In this document: positions 28,268-37,821 of the stretch, in pieces
Layout of the letters: each line of letters starts with the position of its first letter
How positions within the stretch are numbered: position 1 is the stretch's first letter
Made by a program: the position numbers and the translations under genes
The notes under the pieces: model-generated
Database searches by the model: none
Told to the model about the DNA's origin: nothing
What the model saw: the letters and a program-made list of their open reading frames with translations, nothing else
Source of the DNA: Cyclobacterium amurskyense
Lineage (GTDB): Bacteria; Bacteroidota; Bacteroidia; Cytophagales; Cyclobacteriaceae
Reading direction: 5' to 3'
DNA: 64,000 bases
Assembly: GCF_001050135.1 (NCBI RefSeq)
Contig: NZ_CP012040.1
Span: 2,205,001-2,269,000, forward strand

Positions 28268-29253
28268 TTCACTTGCAGGATTCTGTTTAAAAGATCTGTT
28301 TGCTCTGCATCAAAGGATTGCAAAACGGCCTCCTTTGCAGCAGTTTGAAAAGCTTCATTGTCCACTTCTATGAACTCCATTCCTTTTTCTACAAGGAAAT
28401 CGTAGTCTTTTTTTTCCTGGACTAAAAACAACTCATGTTCGTATTCCTGCATTATTTCAGCAGATTCATCGATTACTTTTTGCAGGTCTTTTGGAAGACT
28501 GTCGTATTTTTTACCACTCATGACCACATAGGCCCAGCTTTTCACATGGGAGGTCAGCATGCAATATTTTTGCACCTCATAGAGTCCAGCATCTTTGATC
28601 AAGGCAAAAGGGTTTTCCTGACCGTGGATGGTGGATTGTTGCAAGGCGGTAAAAACTTCTGAAAATGCCATGGGGGTAGGTTTGGCTCCCAGCGCGCTCC
28701 AGGTATCCACATAGAGGGATACGGGAGGTACCCGCAAAATCATTCCCTGAAGATCGTCGGGATGCCGAATAATTCGGTTGGAGGTAAGGTTTCTGGCGCC
28801 TCTTTCAAACCAGGCGATGGGTCTGAATCCGGCCCCATCCAAAATATGCTGTTCGATTTCCTTTCCTAATGGGCCACCGGCGACTTTTTTTAAGTGATCA
28901 GAATCCCGGATGGCAAAGGGGGTAGCGCAAAGGATGGCCTTTGGCAGACTCCAACTCTGTAAGGATTCCCCGGTAATCATAATGTCCGCACTTCCCACCA
29001 AAAGCCCCGTCAAAACGTCCATCTCCTTGCCCAGTTGTTCGTTGGGGTAGACCTTTACTTCTATTCTGCCATTGGAACGCTTTTTTACTTCCTCTGCAAA
29101 TTTCAAACTGGCCAGGTGCCAGCCGTGTTGGTTGTTGGCCAAATGTCCAAAGCGAAGGACGTATTCGGGTTTCTTTTCATCAGAAGGCGCACAGCTCCAA
29201 AAACTGGCTACCAAAAAAAGCAGCAGAAAGGGAATTGATCGATTTGGGTTCAT
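28264..29253 (-). CDS. dctP: TRAP transporter substrate-binding lipoprotein (DctP family)
   Basis: A periplasmic binding protein of about 329 aa. The frame is open from 29286, but the ATG at 29253 (MNPNRSIPFLLLFLVASFWS) gives a proper lipoprotein signal ending at the Cys in SFWSCAP. Family features are LRFGHLANNQHGWHLASLKF, RSNGRIEVKVYPNEQLGKE, ARNLTSNRIIRHPDDLQGM (the Arg/Asn region that binds the carboxylate) and QENPFALI. As a lipoprotein it is tethered, unlike the soluble versions of Proteobacteria. It is first in the dctPQM operon. Nearby uronate-related and exported enzymes make a sugar acid a reasonable guess. Confidence 0.93.
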   Translation of the reverse strand: MNPNRSIPFLLLFLVASFWSCAPSDEKKPEYVLRFGHLANNQHGWHLASLKFAEEVKKRSNGRIEVKVYPNEQLGKEMDVLTGLLVGSADIMITGESLQSWSLPKAILCATPFAIRDSDHLKKVAGGPLGKEIEQHILDGAGFRPIAWFERGARNLTSNRIIRHPDDLQGMILRVPPVSLYVDTWSALGAKPTPMAFSEVFTALQQSTIHGQENPFALIKDAGLYEVQKYCMLTSHVKSWAYVVMSGKKYDSLPKDLQKVIDESAEIMQEYEHELFLVQEKKDYDFLVEKGMEFIEVDNEAFQTAAKEAVLQSFDAEQTDLLNRILQVK

Positions 29254-29339
29254 TATAAAATTGTTCTTATTAAATTTTCCATTCAATTCTGGAAAATCAA
29301 TCCAAAGTACAAAAAATTATAACCGATGGCATTCAATTT

Positions 29340-32300
29340 TTAAAATTTAGCCCCAACCACCACGGTTTTTTTGATGTGCTGCACATGACCATTGGGATGA
29401 AAGAGTTCTGCGGAAATCACATAATAGCCCGCGCCTACCTTTTCCCCCTTTTCGTTTGTACCATCCCAGGTATAAAATCCATTGGCCGCCCAGAGTTCAT
29501 TTTGACATAGGAGCCTTACTTGTATGCCAGTAGGAGTGAAAATTCTTAGTGTTGCCTGATAATTGGGCTGGTCCATTTTGTAGGAAATGGTCGTAAAGGG
29601 TTGCTCTCCTGCTGCGTGGGGAACAAATATTTCCGGTGAGATCGTCAATCCAACCCCTGCCGTTTTGCCATCAAATACCTGAGAGTTTCTATAACCGGGA
29701 GTAGCAAAATTTTCAGTACCCGCGGCAGAATGCCAGTTGTTAGGGTCATTTGCAGATTTGTCCAACGCATACCTTTCCAAAGAAATTCCTTTTGCATCCC
29801 TCAGAAATCCATGGTGATAGTTTTCATCATAATCGAACCTTTCTGGCCATTTTTCTTCCGGGTCCAATAAAACTACTGTTCCTGAGCGGATGGGATAACT
29901 AGGTAGACTCATTACCAAAACTGGACGATTTACCGCCTTTGGAAAGTAGGTGATCAGGCTTTGTCGATCTGTAGTAAGTGCCAGGTAGGAAAAGGGGTCG
30001 AGGATAAGGTCTTCTGTTGCTATTATTTTCCTGTTGTCTATTGCTCCTTCTGTGACATTGGCCAATTTCCAGTTTTTAAGGTTGATCAGCTTACTTGAAT
30101 TGTTGTAAATCTCCACAAACTTGGGCGCTCCACCTGGGGGATTGAAAAGGATTTCATTCAAAACGATGTCTCCATCAGCGGGTAAACCCGGTATTTTTAT
30201 AAAGGCTGTATTGCTTTCCTTGTCCAAAGCATTTCCCGAGCAACCCCTCCAATTTTCAACCGTAATTTCATAGGATTGATTTACTTTTAAAGAATCCTCA
30301 AGACTTAGGATCCACTGAAAAGGATCATTGGGATCTTTTACAGCACTTTGGATTTTGATGGATGGGACAATTTCAAAATCGGCTACCTCTCCAGTATTTT
30401 CAGCAGAAGGTTTAGAAAATTGCAATACGATTTGGTATTTGTCTCTGACAAAAGCTTTGATCAGTTGGGGAGCAATGCGATCCGGGCTGTTGTCAAAAAC
30501 GGAATTGGTGCTTCCCGGGGTACCTTTGGTCTCACTCCTTGAGGGTGCATAATTGCCTAGCCCCTCACAAGTGGCCCAAGGATTGACCAATTCCAGACTG
30601 TAGCCATTGGTCAGCACCTCGCTGGCTAGTGGGATTTCTGGCCCATAGGTCATTCTATCCACAAGCTCGTCTTTGTGATTCGATAACGACAATTCGTCTC
30701 CCCCGTTCAATAAGGCAGGCCAGGGACTTAAGCCAATCACTTTTCCGTAGTTGGTAAAAGCGGCTACTGAAGATGATGGGCAAAGGATAACATGCTCTCC
30801 TGGTTTTATTTCTTCCCGGGGAAGAAGGCTTTGGTTTCTTGAGTTGGCCAGTTTCATGCCTCCAAGATTAATGGTGTTGTCGGTGGAATTGAATATTTCA
30901 ATGTATTCAGAAGCAGGCAATGCACTTCCCTCTCTGGGAGCAGGCATGACCTCATTGATCAGCAAATCTTTTAAACCTGGAACAGCTACTTGTTGGTAGA
31001 CAAAGTCAAAAACAATTGGGTCGATTTCATTCCCGTCCAGGTCTTCGAGTTGACGGATTTCTAAGGAAAGTGCGGTACTGTCTGACCAGGTATTTTCGAA
31101 TTCCAAAATCACTTCTTTTCCGTTGTCTTCCAAATGCACGGTTTGAGGAGCCTCATTGCTTATGCTATAGAATTGAGGGACTATGGCCAGAATAGGGTCC
31201 AGTTTTTTGTCAAAATACAAGGCCAGTTGCTTGTCTGGTAGCACCACTACATCCAATAATTTAGGAGGGAGCGGGTTCCAGGATATCTCCCTTAAACTTC
31301 CAGGCAAAATTAGATTGCTGTTTAATATTCGTGGAGGGATTTTCAAGGTCAATTGAAGGCCAGTGGGAAGTGGAGGAGAAATCAGCACCTGAATTTGATT
31401 GGCATAGGTCTGACTTAAAAAGGGTTCCAATTGGTATCCTTCCTCTATGAATTGAAAAGCATTGAGCCAAGTCTGGTTTTTTTGAAGCCCTGCTTCATGG
31501 TTGATTATGAGTAGTTGCTCGTTTTCCAGCCAAATATCCGTCACTCCATCTTCGTAGCGCAATTCCTCTTGGAATAAATTTCCCGACAGATCTGGCACAT
31601 CTTGAATGGGAGCTATTTCAAGGGAAATGGTTTTTCCCAATGTTAAGTTTTCGGACAAATGTAGTTTGACCTGATAGGTGTTTTCCTGGCTAAGCTCCTT
31701 TGGGAACTCCCCATCGATTTTATATTGCTCCCGAAATATAACCGTAGCTGGATCATAAAATTTCGTGAATGTAATTAAGATGGATTCCTCATCCCAAATC
31801 ATGGCCTCTGCTACTGACAGTAGACTGTTGTCGATGGAGTATATAAGGTTTTCCGCAGCCTCTCCACTTTTGCTGGTAACCAAAGGAAGTTTTATTTCCA
31901 ATGTTGCTACAGGCCAGCCCGCCTCGTTGTTGACGGTTATTTTTTTTCCAGCCTCCCTAAGCTCAAATTGGGTATAAAATTGATTGTTGATCAACAATGA
32001 ATCCGGCGCATCAATGCTTTTGCTCCAAATGATTTCCAATGCATAAGGGTTGATCACAAAGGCCGTGTCAATTGCCGGGGCAAGCGTATCCCAGATAAAG
32101 GTTCGTTCTATCGGCTTGGACATCTTTTCTCCATAGCTGTCTTCAAGGCCATTGATGATCAATTGGTACTCCTCACCGGTAATCCATTTAAAAGGGAACT
32201 GCAGTAATACTTGATGTTTATTGGGCATTTCTAGGTTATTGGGATGTTCATTCTTCTCTTTTATCCTGTAAACCTGAGGTAACAAAGCCCATTTTGGATC

Positions 32301-34601
32301 CAGTGCTTTGTTGAAAGTCAACAGGAGGCTTTGGTCGGTAGGGATTTCCAGTTGATCCAATGTAATTGGCCTGGTATCCCGTATATATTCTTTTTTTAAG
32401 GTGATTCTGGATTTACCTTCTCTGTCCTTTATACCGCGTACCAGCAAATGCTGTATTTCGTTTTCCTGAATTTCCACATCAAAGACCAGAATAAAGCTGT
32501 TTTTTTCTTCTTGATCTAGCAGGACTTTGACAGGATGTGTAAGGGCTGATCCAGCCTGATAATTTTTCGGGTTTGTGATCGTCTCCAGCTTTAGGGTTTC
32601 TGAGAAAATCACCTTCACCGAATTGGAAGAATGAACCATGGCCGTATCCAATACATCTTCCCAATCAAAGGAAATTGTATCTGAAAGAATCTGGTTTCCT
32701 GATAGATCAGCGATATTTGTAAGGCTCAATTGGTAAGTTTTACCCATGATCAGCGCTTCTGAAAGGTCAAGCTGAACTTCCTTTGGCGCTTCTTCCCTAA
32801 CACTGGCTTGGAAACTTATTTCCTCGCTTTGCACAAACTGATAGTTAGCTGACTTTAGGGCTTCAACTGGATCAATATCCTCATCAAAAACCAAAACCAA
32901 GGTTTTTTCATCGATCCCCCAAAGATTCATTACTTTCGGAGGGCTGCCATCATAGGTAAAGGTAAGGGTGCTTCCTTCCATTGGCACAGCATTGCAATCC
33001 TGTAAATTGGCGATGTTCAATTGGTAGCCTTCTCCAGAGATCAGTGGGGCTGGAGTTGAAAGAAGCAGGGTATAAGGAGTGAGTTCCAGCAGTTCCAATT
33101 CCTGTCCATTGAGTGAGAAAGTTGTTTCGGGCGGCAGTTTTTGGGGCAGTGCTTTAGAAAAAGTGAGCTGAATCCGGTTGGTTGCGATAGGCCGGATTTC
33201 CAGCACTTCAAAAACCCTTTGGTCTGGGGCTTCGCTAAACCTATCGTTTATCTTTCCAGGAGTTCCCCCTTCTATGGCCTGAGAAGCTTTCCAATTGTAA
33301 GGATCGCTACAGTTGAGAAATGGGTTGACCTGTTCAATGGACCAACCGCCGTTTTCTTTTTCCTTGTCGGCATAAAGTGAGCGATCATATTGCAGACTAT
33401 CTATCAGGTTTCCAAAGCCATCTTTCAAGATGATCTCTCCCCCGCTATTAACCAGTGTCTTGAATGCCTCCATGCCAGCAACCTGACCAAAAGGCTCAAA
33501 CAATTCCTGATTTGTGTTTGAACAAAGGATCAGGTAAGCCTGTGGGCCGAGGCTTAGCTGTGGAATTATGGCTTCGTTATAAGTGAATTTATTTAACCTG
33601 ATAGATTTGTCTGTTCGGTTAAAAAGCTCAATGAATTCCGCATTGGGCAAGACGGGATTGGGAGGTTCCAATCCTTTCGGGTTGGGATCCGGCATGATCT
33701 CATTGATAACAATCACTCCTGTTGGTGTTGGTTGATCAAGGTCAAAAGTATAAGTCCAGTCTGTGTATATTTTGTCTGAAACCAAGCCTTTTATTTGCTC
33801 AAAAAGAAGTTGGTAAGTGTTGTTATAAAGGTAATCGTCAAATTTTAGGAGTACCTGATTGTCTTTTACCTGGGAGACTTCCGTAGGTTGACCATAAGTA
33901 TTGTCCAGCCTAGTAATTTTAGAAATTAAGGATACAGGTTGGTTGAATTCCAATAAAAGGGAACTGTCTTTTTCCGTGTTCAGTAGCTTTGCCGTTAAGG
34001 AGTCAATTTGTTCTTCTAAATCCGATATGCTAAAGTCATCCAAAAACAACCTGGCCGCACTACCAGCGCCTTGTCCATAGATGGCCTCCAATCTAAGTGT
34101 TATTGCCTGCCTGTTGCTAAGCGAATCAGGCAAAGGAAGGCTATAAAGCTGATAGGCGGTGTCCTCATTTGGAAAGCTATTTTCTGTACCAATTTGCAGG
34201 GGATCGCTAAAAGAATTTCCTTGATCTGTAGAAAAAGCGAGGGTCAAAGTAACCGGTCTGTTGCCTGATCCGTTGTTTTTAGTTTTAGCCCAAAATGAAA
34301 TTATAGGACGTTGTAACCCAACAGTCAATGTTTTTATGTAAATTTGCGCATTGAAACTACCGGTAGTTTGGATACCCAGTGCTTTGGATTGATTTACTCC
34401 ATCGCCTGCAGCCTGAAAGACTCTGGAATTTCCTGAACGGATCAGGTTTGCTGACCAGCCGGGTAAAAATTCATCAGGGTAGGAGGCAAGGGTAAATTCG
34501 GCTTCAAAGTCTTGTTTGGCTAAAATTTCGCTTGTTGGTGAAATTGTGAAACCAAATAAGGGGAATGCCATGAAAGTCCAAATTAAAGCGATGGTTTTCA
34601 T
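29340..34601 (-). CDS. Giant secreted protein with three lamin-tail domains and Ig-like repeats
   Basis: A 1753-aa exported protein with an N-terminal signal peptide (about 1-20) and a jelly-roll-like region with LFLDDFSISDLE near 185. Three lamin-tail domains follow at roughly 295-455 (IVINEIMPDPNPKGLEPPNP), 1205-1365 (LLINEVMPAPREGSALPASE) and 1475-1645 (IVLNEILFNPPGGAPKFVEI). The long middle part consists of repeated SbsA-type Ig-like modules (for example LSGEGYQLNIANLQDC-like and LPTDQSLLLTFNKAL-like units). The C-terminal 90 residues form a FlgD-type Ig fold (NGFYTWDGTNEKGEKVGAGY), used by many type IX-secreted proteins as an end domain. A cell-surface structural or adhesive role is inferred. 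It is monocistronic and divergent from asd. Confidence 0.85.
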   Translation of the reverse strand: MKTIALIWTFMAFPLFGFTISPTSEILAKQDFEAEFTLASYPDEFLPGWSANLIRSGNSRVFQAAGDGVNQSKALGIQTTGSFNAQIYIKTLTVGLQRPIISFWAKTKNNGSGNRPVTLTLAFSTDQGNSFSDPLQIGTENSFPNEDTAYQLYSLPLPDSLSNRQAITLRLEAIYGQGAGSAARLFLDDFSISDLEEQIDSLTAKLLNTEKDSSLLLEFNQPVSLISKITRLDNTYGQPTEVSQVKDNQVLLKFDDYLYNNTYQLLFEQIKGLVSDKIYTDWTYTFDLDQPTPTGVIVINEIMPDPNPKGLEPPNPVLPNAEFIELFNRTDKSIRLNKFTYNEAIIPQLSLGPQAYLILCSNTNQELFEPFGQVAGMEAFKTLVNSGGEIILKDGFGNLIDSLQYDRSLYADKEKENGGWSIEQVNPFLNCSDPYNWKASQAIEGGTPGKINDRFSEAPDQRVFEVLEIRPIATNRIQLTFSKALPQKLPPETTFSLNGQELELLELTPYTLLLSTPAPLISGEGYQLNIANLQDCNAVPMEGSTLTFTYDGSPPKVMNLWGIDEKTLVLVFDEDIDPVEALKSANYQFVQSEEISFQASVREEAPKEVQLDLSEALIMGKTYQLSLTNIADLSGNQILSDTISFDWEDVLDTAMVHSSNSVKVIFSETLKLETITNPKNYQAGSALTHPVKVLLDQEEKNSFILVFDVEIQENEIQHLLVRGIKDREGKSRITLKKEYIRDTRPITLDQLEIPTDQSLLLTFNKALDPKWALLPQVYRIKEKNEHPNNLEMPNKHQVLLQFPFKWITGEEYQLIINGLEDSYGEKMSKPIERTFIWDTLAPAIDTAFVINPYALEIIWSKSIDAPDSLLINNQFYTQFELREAGKKITVNNEAGWPVATLEIKLPLVTSKSGEAAENLIYSIDNSLLSVAEAMIWDEESILITFTKFYDPATVIFREQYKIDGEFPKELSQENTYQVKLHLSENLTLGKTISLEIAPIQDVPDLSGNLFQEELRYEDGVTDIWLENEQLLIINHEAGLQKNQTWLNAFQFIEEGYQLEPFLSQTYANQIQVLISPPLPTGLQLTLKIPPRILNSNLILPGSLREISWNPLPPKLLDVVVLPDKQLALYFDKKLDPILAIVPQFYSISNEAPQTVHLEDNGKEVILEFENTWSDSTALSLEIRQLEDLDGNEIDPIVFDFVYQQVAVPGLKDLLINEVMPAPREGSALPASEYIEIFNSTDNTINLGGMKLANSRNQSLLPREEIKPGEHVILCPSSSVAAFTNYGKVIGLSPWPALLNGGDELSLSNHKDELVDRMTYGPEIPLASEVLTNGYSLELVNPWATCEGLGNYAPSRSETKGTPGSTNSVFDNSPDRIAPQLIKAFVRDKYQIVLQFSKPSAENTGEVADFEIVPSIKIQSAVKDPNDPFQWILSLEDSLKVNQSYEITVENWRGCSGNALDKESNTAFIKIPGLPADGDIVLNEILFNPPGGAPKFVEIYNNSSKLINLKNWKLANVTEGAIDNRKIIATEDLILDPFSYLALTTDRQSLITYFPKAVNRPVLVMSLPSYPIRSGTVVLLDPEEKWPERFDYDENYHHGFLRDAKGISLERYALDKSANDPNNWHSAAGTENFATPGYRNSQVFDGKTAGVGLTISPEIFVPHAAGEQPFTTISYKMDQPNYQATLRIFTPTGIQVRLLCQNELWAANGFYTWDGTNEKGEKVGAGYYVISAELFHPNGHVQHIKKTVVVGAKF

Positions 34602-34702
34602 AACATTAATATAACTAAAACTGTACTAATTAGGTACTTACATAAAGAATTTTTTCCCGGGACAGAACCGGGAAAGTTTAATCGGTCAAAATTATAATCA
34701 AA

Positions 34703-35692
34703 ATGAAGTTAGCCGTAGTTGGAGCCACCGGACTGGTAGGCTCAGAAATCCTGGAAGTGCTTGGAGAGCACAATTTCCCTTTCGATGAATTATTGTTGGT
34801 TGCCTCTGAGCGTTCTGCAGGAAAAAAGATAGCTTATAAGGGTAAGGAGTATACGGTAATTGGCCTTAAACAGGCAGTTGCAGAAAAGCCTGATGTGGCA
34901 ATTTTCTCCGCCGGTGGAGGTACTTCTCAGGAATGGGCACCTCAGTTTGCTGAAGTGGGTACAATAGTGATTGATAATTCTTCTGCTTGGAGAATGGATC
35001 CTTCAAAAAAATTGGTGGTACCAGAAATTAATGGTAAAAGCCTAAGAATTGATGACCGTATCATCGCCAATCCTAATTGCTCTACCATTCAGATGGTATT
35101 GGCATTGGCACCCTTGCATGAAAAATATGGCATCAAAAGAATTGTAGTTTCTACTTATCAGTCCGTAACAGGTACAGGTAAAGATGCAGTGGATCAAATG
35201 ATGGCTGAGAGAAAAGGTGAAACCGCGAAGATGGTTTATCCTTATAAAATAGATTTGAATGTATTGCCTCATATTGATGTGTTCCAGGAAAATGGATATA
35301 CCAAAGAGGAAATGAAGATGATCAATGAAACCAAAAAGATTTTTGGTGATGATTCCATCCAAGTTACTGCTACAGCCGTAAGAATCCCTGTCATGGGAGG
35401 TCACTCTGAAGCTGTAAATGTGGAATTCAACAATGATTTTGATCTTGCTGAAGTTAAGGAACTCTTGGCCAACACTTCAGGGGTAATCGTAGAAGATGAT
35501 CCGGCAAACAATATCTATCCTATGCCTTTGAATGCGCATAAAAAGGATGAGGTATTTGTTGGAAGGTTGAGAAGAGATGAGACCCAAGCCAATACCTTGA
35601 ATATGTGGATTGTAGCTGATAACCTTAGAAAAGGGGCAGCAACAAATGCGGTGCAGATAGCCGAGTATTTATTGGAACACAGCATGGTTTAA
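34703..35692 (+). CDS. asd: Aspartate-semialdehyde dehydrogenase
   Basis: A 329-aa enzyme reducing aspartyl-4-phosphate to aspartate semialdehyde, shared by lysine, diaminopimelate, threonine and methionine synthesis. The NADP-binding start VVGATGLVGSEILEVL, the catalytic Cys in NPNCSTIQMVLALAPLH (near residue 130), the TYQSVTGTGKDAVDQM segment and the active-site region VRIPVMGGHSEAVNVEF (near 230) are all present. Length is normal for the bacterial Asd type with the short insertion. The start at 34703 is preceded by an A-rich leader. The next gene begins directly at its stop codon. Confidence 0.97.
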   Translation: MKLAVVGATGLVGSEILEVLGEHNFPFDELLLVASERSAGKKIAYKGKEYTVIGLKQAVAEKPDVAIFSAGGGTSQEWAPQFAEVGTIVIDNSSAWRMDPSKKLVVPEINGKSLRIDDRIIANPNCSTIQMVLALAPLHEKYGIKRIVVSTYQSVTGTGKDAVDQMMAERKGETAKMVYPYKIDLNVLPHIDVFQENGYTKEEMKMINETKKIFGDDSIQVTATAVRIPVMGGHSEAVNVEFNNDFDLAEVKELLANTSGVIVEDDPANNIYPMPLNAHKKDEVFVGRLRRDETQANTLNMWIVADNLRKGAATNAVQIAEYLLEHSMV

Positions 35693-36898
35693 GTGAACCT
35701 TGAAAATATATATCATCAGGAATTGATGCAGTTTGTGCAGGATCATCTTACGGAAGATCCTGCACATTTGCTTTTAAGCCATAAGTCTGCGCCTGGAATA
35801 GACTTAAAAGTAGCTGCCCAACAAATCGCTATGCGACAAAAGGCGGCCAAAAAACTCCCTTTTTGGGCCAGTTACCCTTCCCTAATTTTTCCACCTAGCT
35901 TGTCTATGGAACAGTGTTCCTCTGAGCTAACGGCGGTGTACAAAGCCAAATTGGTGTCAGGCAAAACTTTTATTGACCTTACAGGAGGCTTTGCTGTAGA
36001 CACTTTTTTTATAGGCAGGAATTTCAAAGAAATTACCTATCTCGAAAGACAGCAAGAACTAGTGGATCTAGCGCAACACAATCTTTCCAGGCTATTAAAG
36101 GAGCAGGGCATTAAACTTAATGTGTTGCATGGGGAATCCGTTCATTTTATTGAGGAGACCCAGGCAAAGTACGGTGTGCTTTATGCTGATCCTGCTAGGA
36201 GAGGTACAGGGAATCAAAAGATGTATCAGCTTAAGGACCTTGAACCAGATGTAACCCAGAATTGGAACTTGTTTCGTCAAAAAGCCAGGGTGATTTTGAT
36301 AAAAGCCTCGCCTATGCTTGACATTCAAGCAGCGCTTACGGACTTGCCAGAAGTGAATGAAGTACATGTAGTGGCTGTAAAAAATGAGGTTAAAGAATTG
36401 TTGTTTCTCTACAATGGCACAAATGAAAAAGCCAAAGTGATAGCCACTGAATTAGGGAACAATAAGGAACAACAGTTTTCCTTTACCATGGAGGAAGAAA
36501 TGACTGCCTCAGTCAATTATTCTTTGCCACAAAAATTCCTGGTGTTGCCCTATTCTTGCATTTTGAAAGCCGGAGCTTTTAAAAGCTTTGCTGTTCGTTT
36601 TGGATTAAGCAAACTGCATCCACATACTCATCTATATACTGCAAATGAATTACCCGAGCAGGTCAATGGTAGGATTTTTGAAGTTTTGGAGGAATTGAAG
36701 TTGGATAAGAAAATCCTTAAAGCACGTTTTCCGGATGGGAAGGTGAATGTATTGACACGCAATTACCCTATAAAGCCGGACCTTATCAAAAAACGATACA
36801 AGCTTAAAGATGGGGGGAATGAATATTTAATTGCCTGTACCTTAAAGGATGGCCAGACATCTGTATTGAGGTGTAGACTTTCTCAAGAAAGTAAATAA
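35693..36898 (+). CDS. THUMP-like-domain class I SAM-dependent methyltransferase
   Basis: A 401-aa protein beginning with GTG immediately after the asd stop. Residues about 100-190 form a Rossmann methyltransferase fold: motif I TFIDLTGGFAVDTFFIGR, acidic motif II YLERQQELVDLAQHN, and motif IV YADPARRGTG in place of the NPPY of base methylases. The C-terminal 130 residues (KFLVLPYSCILKAGAFKSF, then RYKLKDGGNEYLIACTLKD) fit the THUMP-like domain found in Bacteroidota homologues. It probably modifies an RNA; the target is unknown. It is co-transcribed with asd and ends at a strong terminator. Confidence 0.87.
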   Translation: MNLENIYHQELMQFVQDHLTEDPAHLLLSHKSAPGIDLKVAAQQIAMRQKAAKKLPFWASYPSLIFPPSLSMEQCSSELTAVYKAKLVSGKTFIDLTGGFAVDTFFIGRNFKEITYLERQQELVDLAQHNLSRLLKEQGIKLNVLHGESVHFIEETQAKYGVLYADPARRGTGNQKMYQLKDLEPDVTQNWNLFRQKARVILIKASPMLDIQAALTDLPEVNEVHVVAVKNEVKELLFLYNGTNEKAKVIATELGNNKEQQFSFTMEEEMTASVNYSLPQKFLVLPYSCILKAGAFKSFAVRFGLSKLHPHTHLYTANELPEQVNGRIFEVLEELKLDKKILKARFPDGKVNVLTRNYPIKPDLIKKRYKLKDGGNEYLIACTLKDGQTSVLRCRLSQESK

Positions 36899-36901
36899 GT
36901 C

Positions 36902-36934
36902 AAAATCCCCCTTTGTTTTAAAGGGGGATTTTTT
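36902..36934 (+). terminator. Intrinsic terminator after the asd operon
   Basis: A perfect 13-bp stem (AAAATCCCCCTTT / AAAGGGGGATTTT) with a GTTTT loop runs straight into a T tract at 36929-36934, four bases after the stop codon. Confidence 0.95.
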
Positions 36935-36960
36935 CGTAAACATTCTAAAATATAAGCTTG

Positions 36961-37004
36961 AATCCGGATTATTTATTAGAATGTCTATTGCATATTTCGG
37001 GTTG
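36961..37004 (+). repeat. Dispersed repeat family R1, internally deleted copy
   Basis: AATCCGGATTATTTATTAG joined to AATGTCTATTGCATATTTCG corresponds to the two ends of the 176-bp copy at 44499-44674 (read on its - strand) with the middle missing. The deletion runs between two TAATAG boxes of the long copy. Confidence 0.75.
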
Positions 37005-37174
37005 AAATAGTCTGACATTAAGCCGAGACTGCCACACCCTTTTCCGCCACAGAATTCCTCCCCCAAGGCAGTGACGATTAACCTTTTATTAGCCTTCTGA
37101 CCTAGAGTATTTTAGGTTAATAATAAACTTTCTCGCTAATCAATTTTCTTTTGTTAGAAAAAATTTTACATTTG

Positions 37175-37190
37175 TTAACCATATGGTTAA
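37175..37190. promoter_or_regulatory. Probable TetR operator upstream of the efflux operon
   Basis: A perfect 16-bp palindrome, TTAACCATATGGTTAA, is followed by a second overlapping half-site ACCATACAG-TTAA. It lies 13 bases before the TetR start codon and directly after TACATTTG (37167-37174), which fits the Bacteroidota -7 box TAnnTTTG. The usual -33 TTG at the right distance is not clear. Autoregulation by the TetR protein is inferred. Confidence 0.7.
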
Positions 37191-37203
37191 ACCATACAGT
37201 TAA

Positions 37204-37821
37204 ATGACAGAGAAAAAGTTTAATCAAGATACTGAAGCGAAAATTTTGGAGGCAGCCAAGGAGGTTTTTCACCAGAAGGGAATGGATGGAGCCCGAATGC
37301 AGGAGATCGCAAATGCAGCGGGCATCAATAAAGCCATGTTGCATTATTATTTCAGAAGCAAGCAATTGCTTTTTGAAGCGGTGTTTAAAAATGCATTTTC
37401 CTTATTGGCTCCACAGCTCAATAAGGTCTTAAATGATGATTCTTCGGTTGAGGAAAAGGTAAAAAGCTTTACCCATAATTATATTTCTTTTATGAAGAAG
37501 CACCCTTACCTACCCAATTTTATCATTCAAGAATCTAATCGCAATCCTGGGTTTTTTGAAATGATCAAAAATAATAATGGCTTTCCATCCCTTGATAAAT
37601 TCAAAAATCAAGTAGCACTTGAGGTCGAACAAGGAATTTTGAGACCTACAGATGGGGAGCAATTATTTGTAACCATTGTCTCGATGAATATATTTCCCTT
37701 TGTTGCGAAGCCTCTTATTAAAGGTTTTTTGAAAATGGGAGAGGATGACTTTGAGCAGCTAATGGAACAACGTAAAAGGGTTGTTTCAGAATTTATTATC
37801 AACTCAATTAAAAAAACATGA
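37204..37821 (+). CDS. TetR/AcrR-family transcriptional regulator of an efflux operon
   Basis: A 205-aa repressor. The N-terminal helix-turn-helix (residues about 12-55) reads TEAKILEAAKEVFHQKGMDG, ARMQEIANAAGINKAMLHYY and FRSKQLLFE, a textbook TetR DNA-binding domain. The C-terminal ligand domain contains a KHPYLPNFIIQESNRNPGF segment found in CecR/YbiH-like regulators. It overlaps the TolC gene by 4 bases and heads the operon, matching E. coli where cecR precedes ybhGFSR. The palindrome just upstream is the likely operator. Confidence 0.93.
   Translation: MTEKKFNQDTEAKILEAAKEVFHQKGMDGARMQEIANAAGINKAMLHYYFRSKQLLFEAVFKNAFSLLAPQLNKVLNDDSSVEEKVKSFTHNYISFMKKHPYLPNFIIQESNRNPGFFEMIKNNNGFPSLDKFKNQVALEVEQGILRPTDGEQLFVTIVSMNIFPFVAKPLIKGFLKMGEDDFEQLMEQRKRVVSEFIINSIKKT

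Larger units (their letters stand above)
36899..37203. other. Spacer between asd operon and efflux operon
   Basis: It holds the asd-operon terminator, an internally deleted copy of repeat R1 at 36961-37004 and the promoter/operator region of the TetR gene. No gene is supported; the - strand frame at 36842-37066 overlaps the terminator and repeat. Confidence 0.6.
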
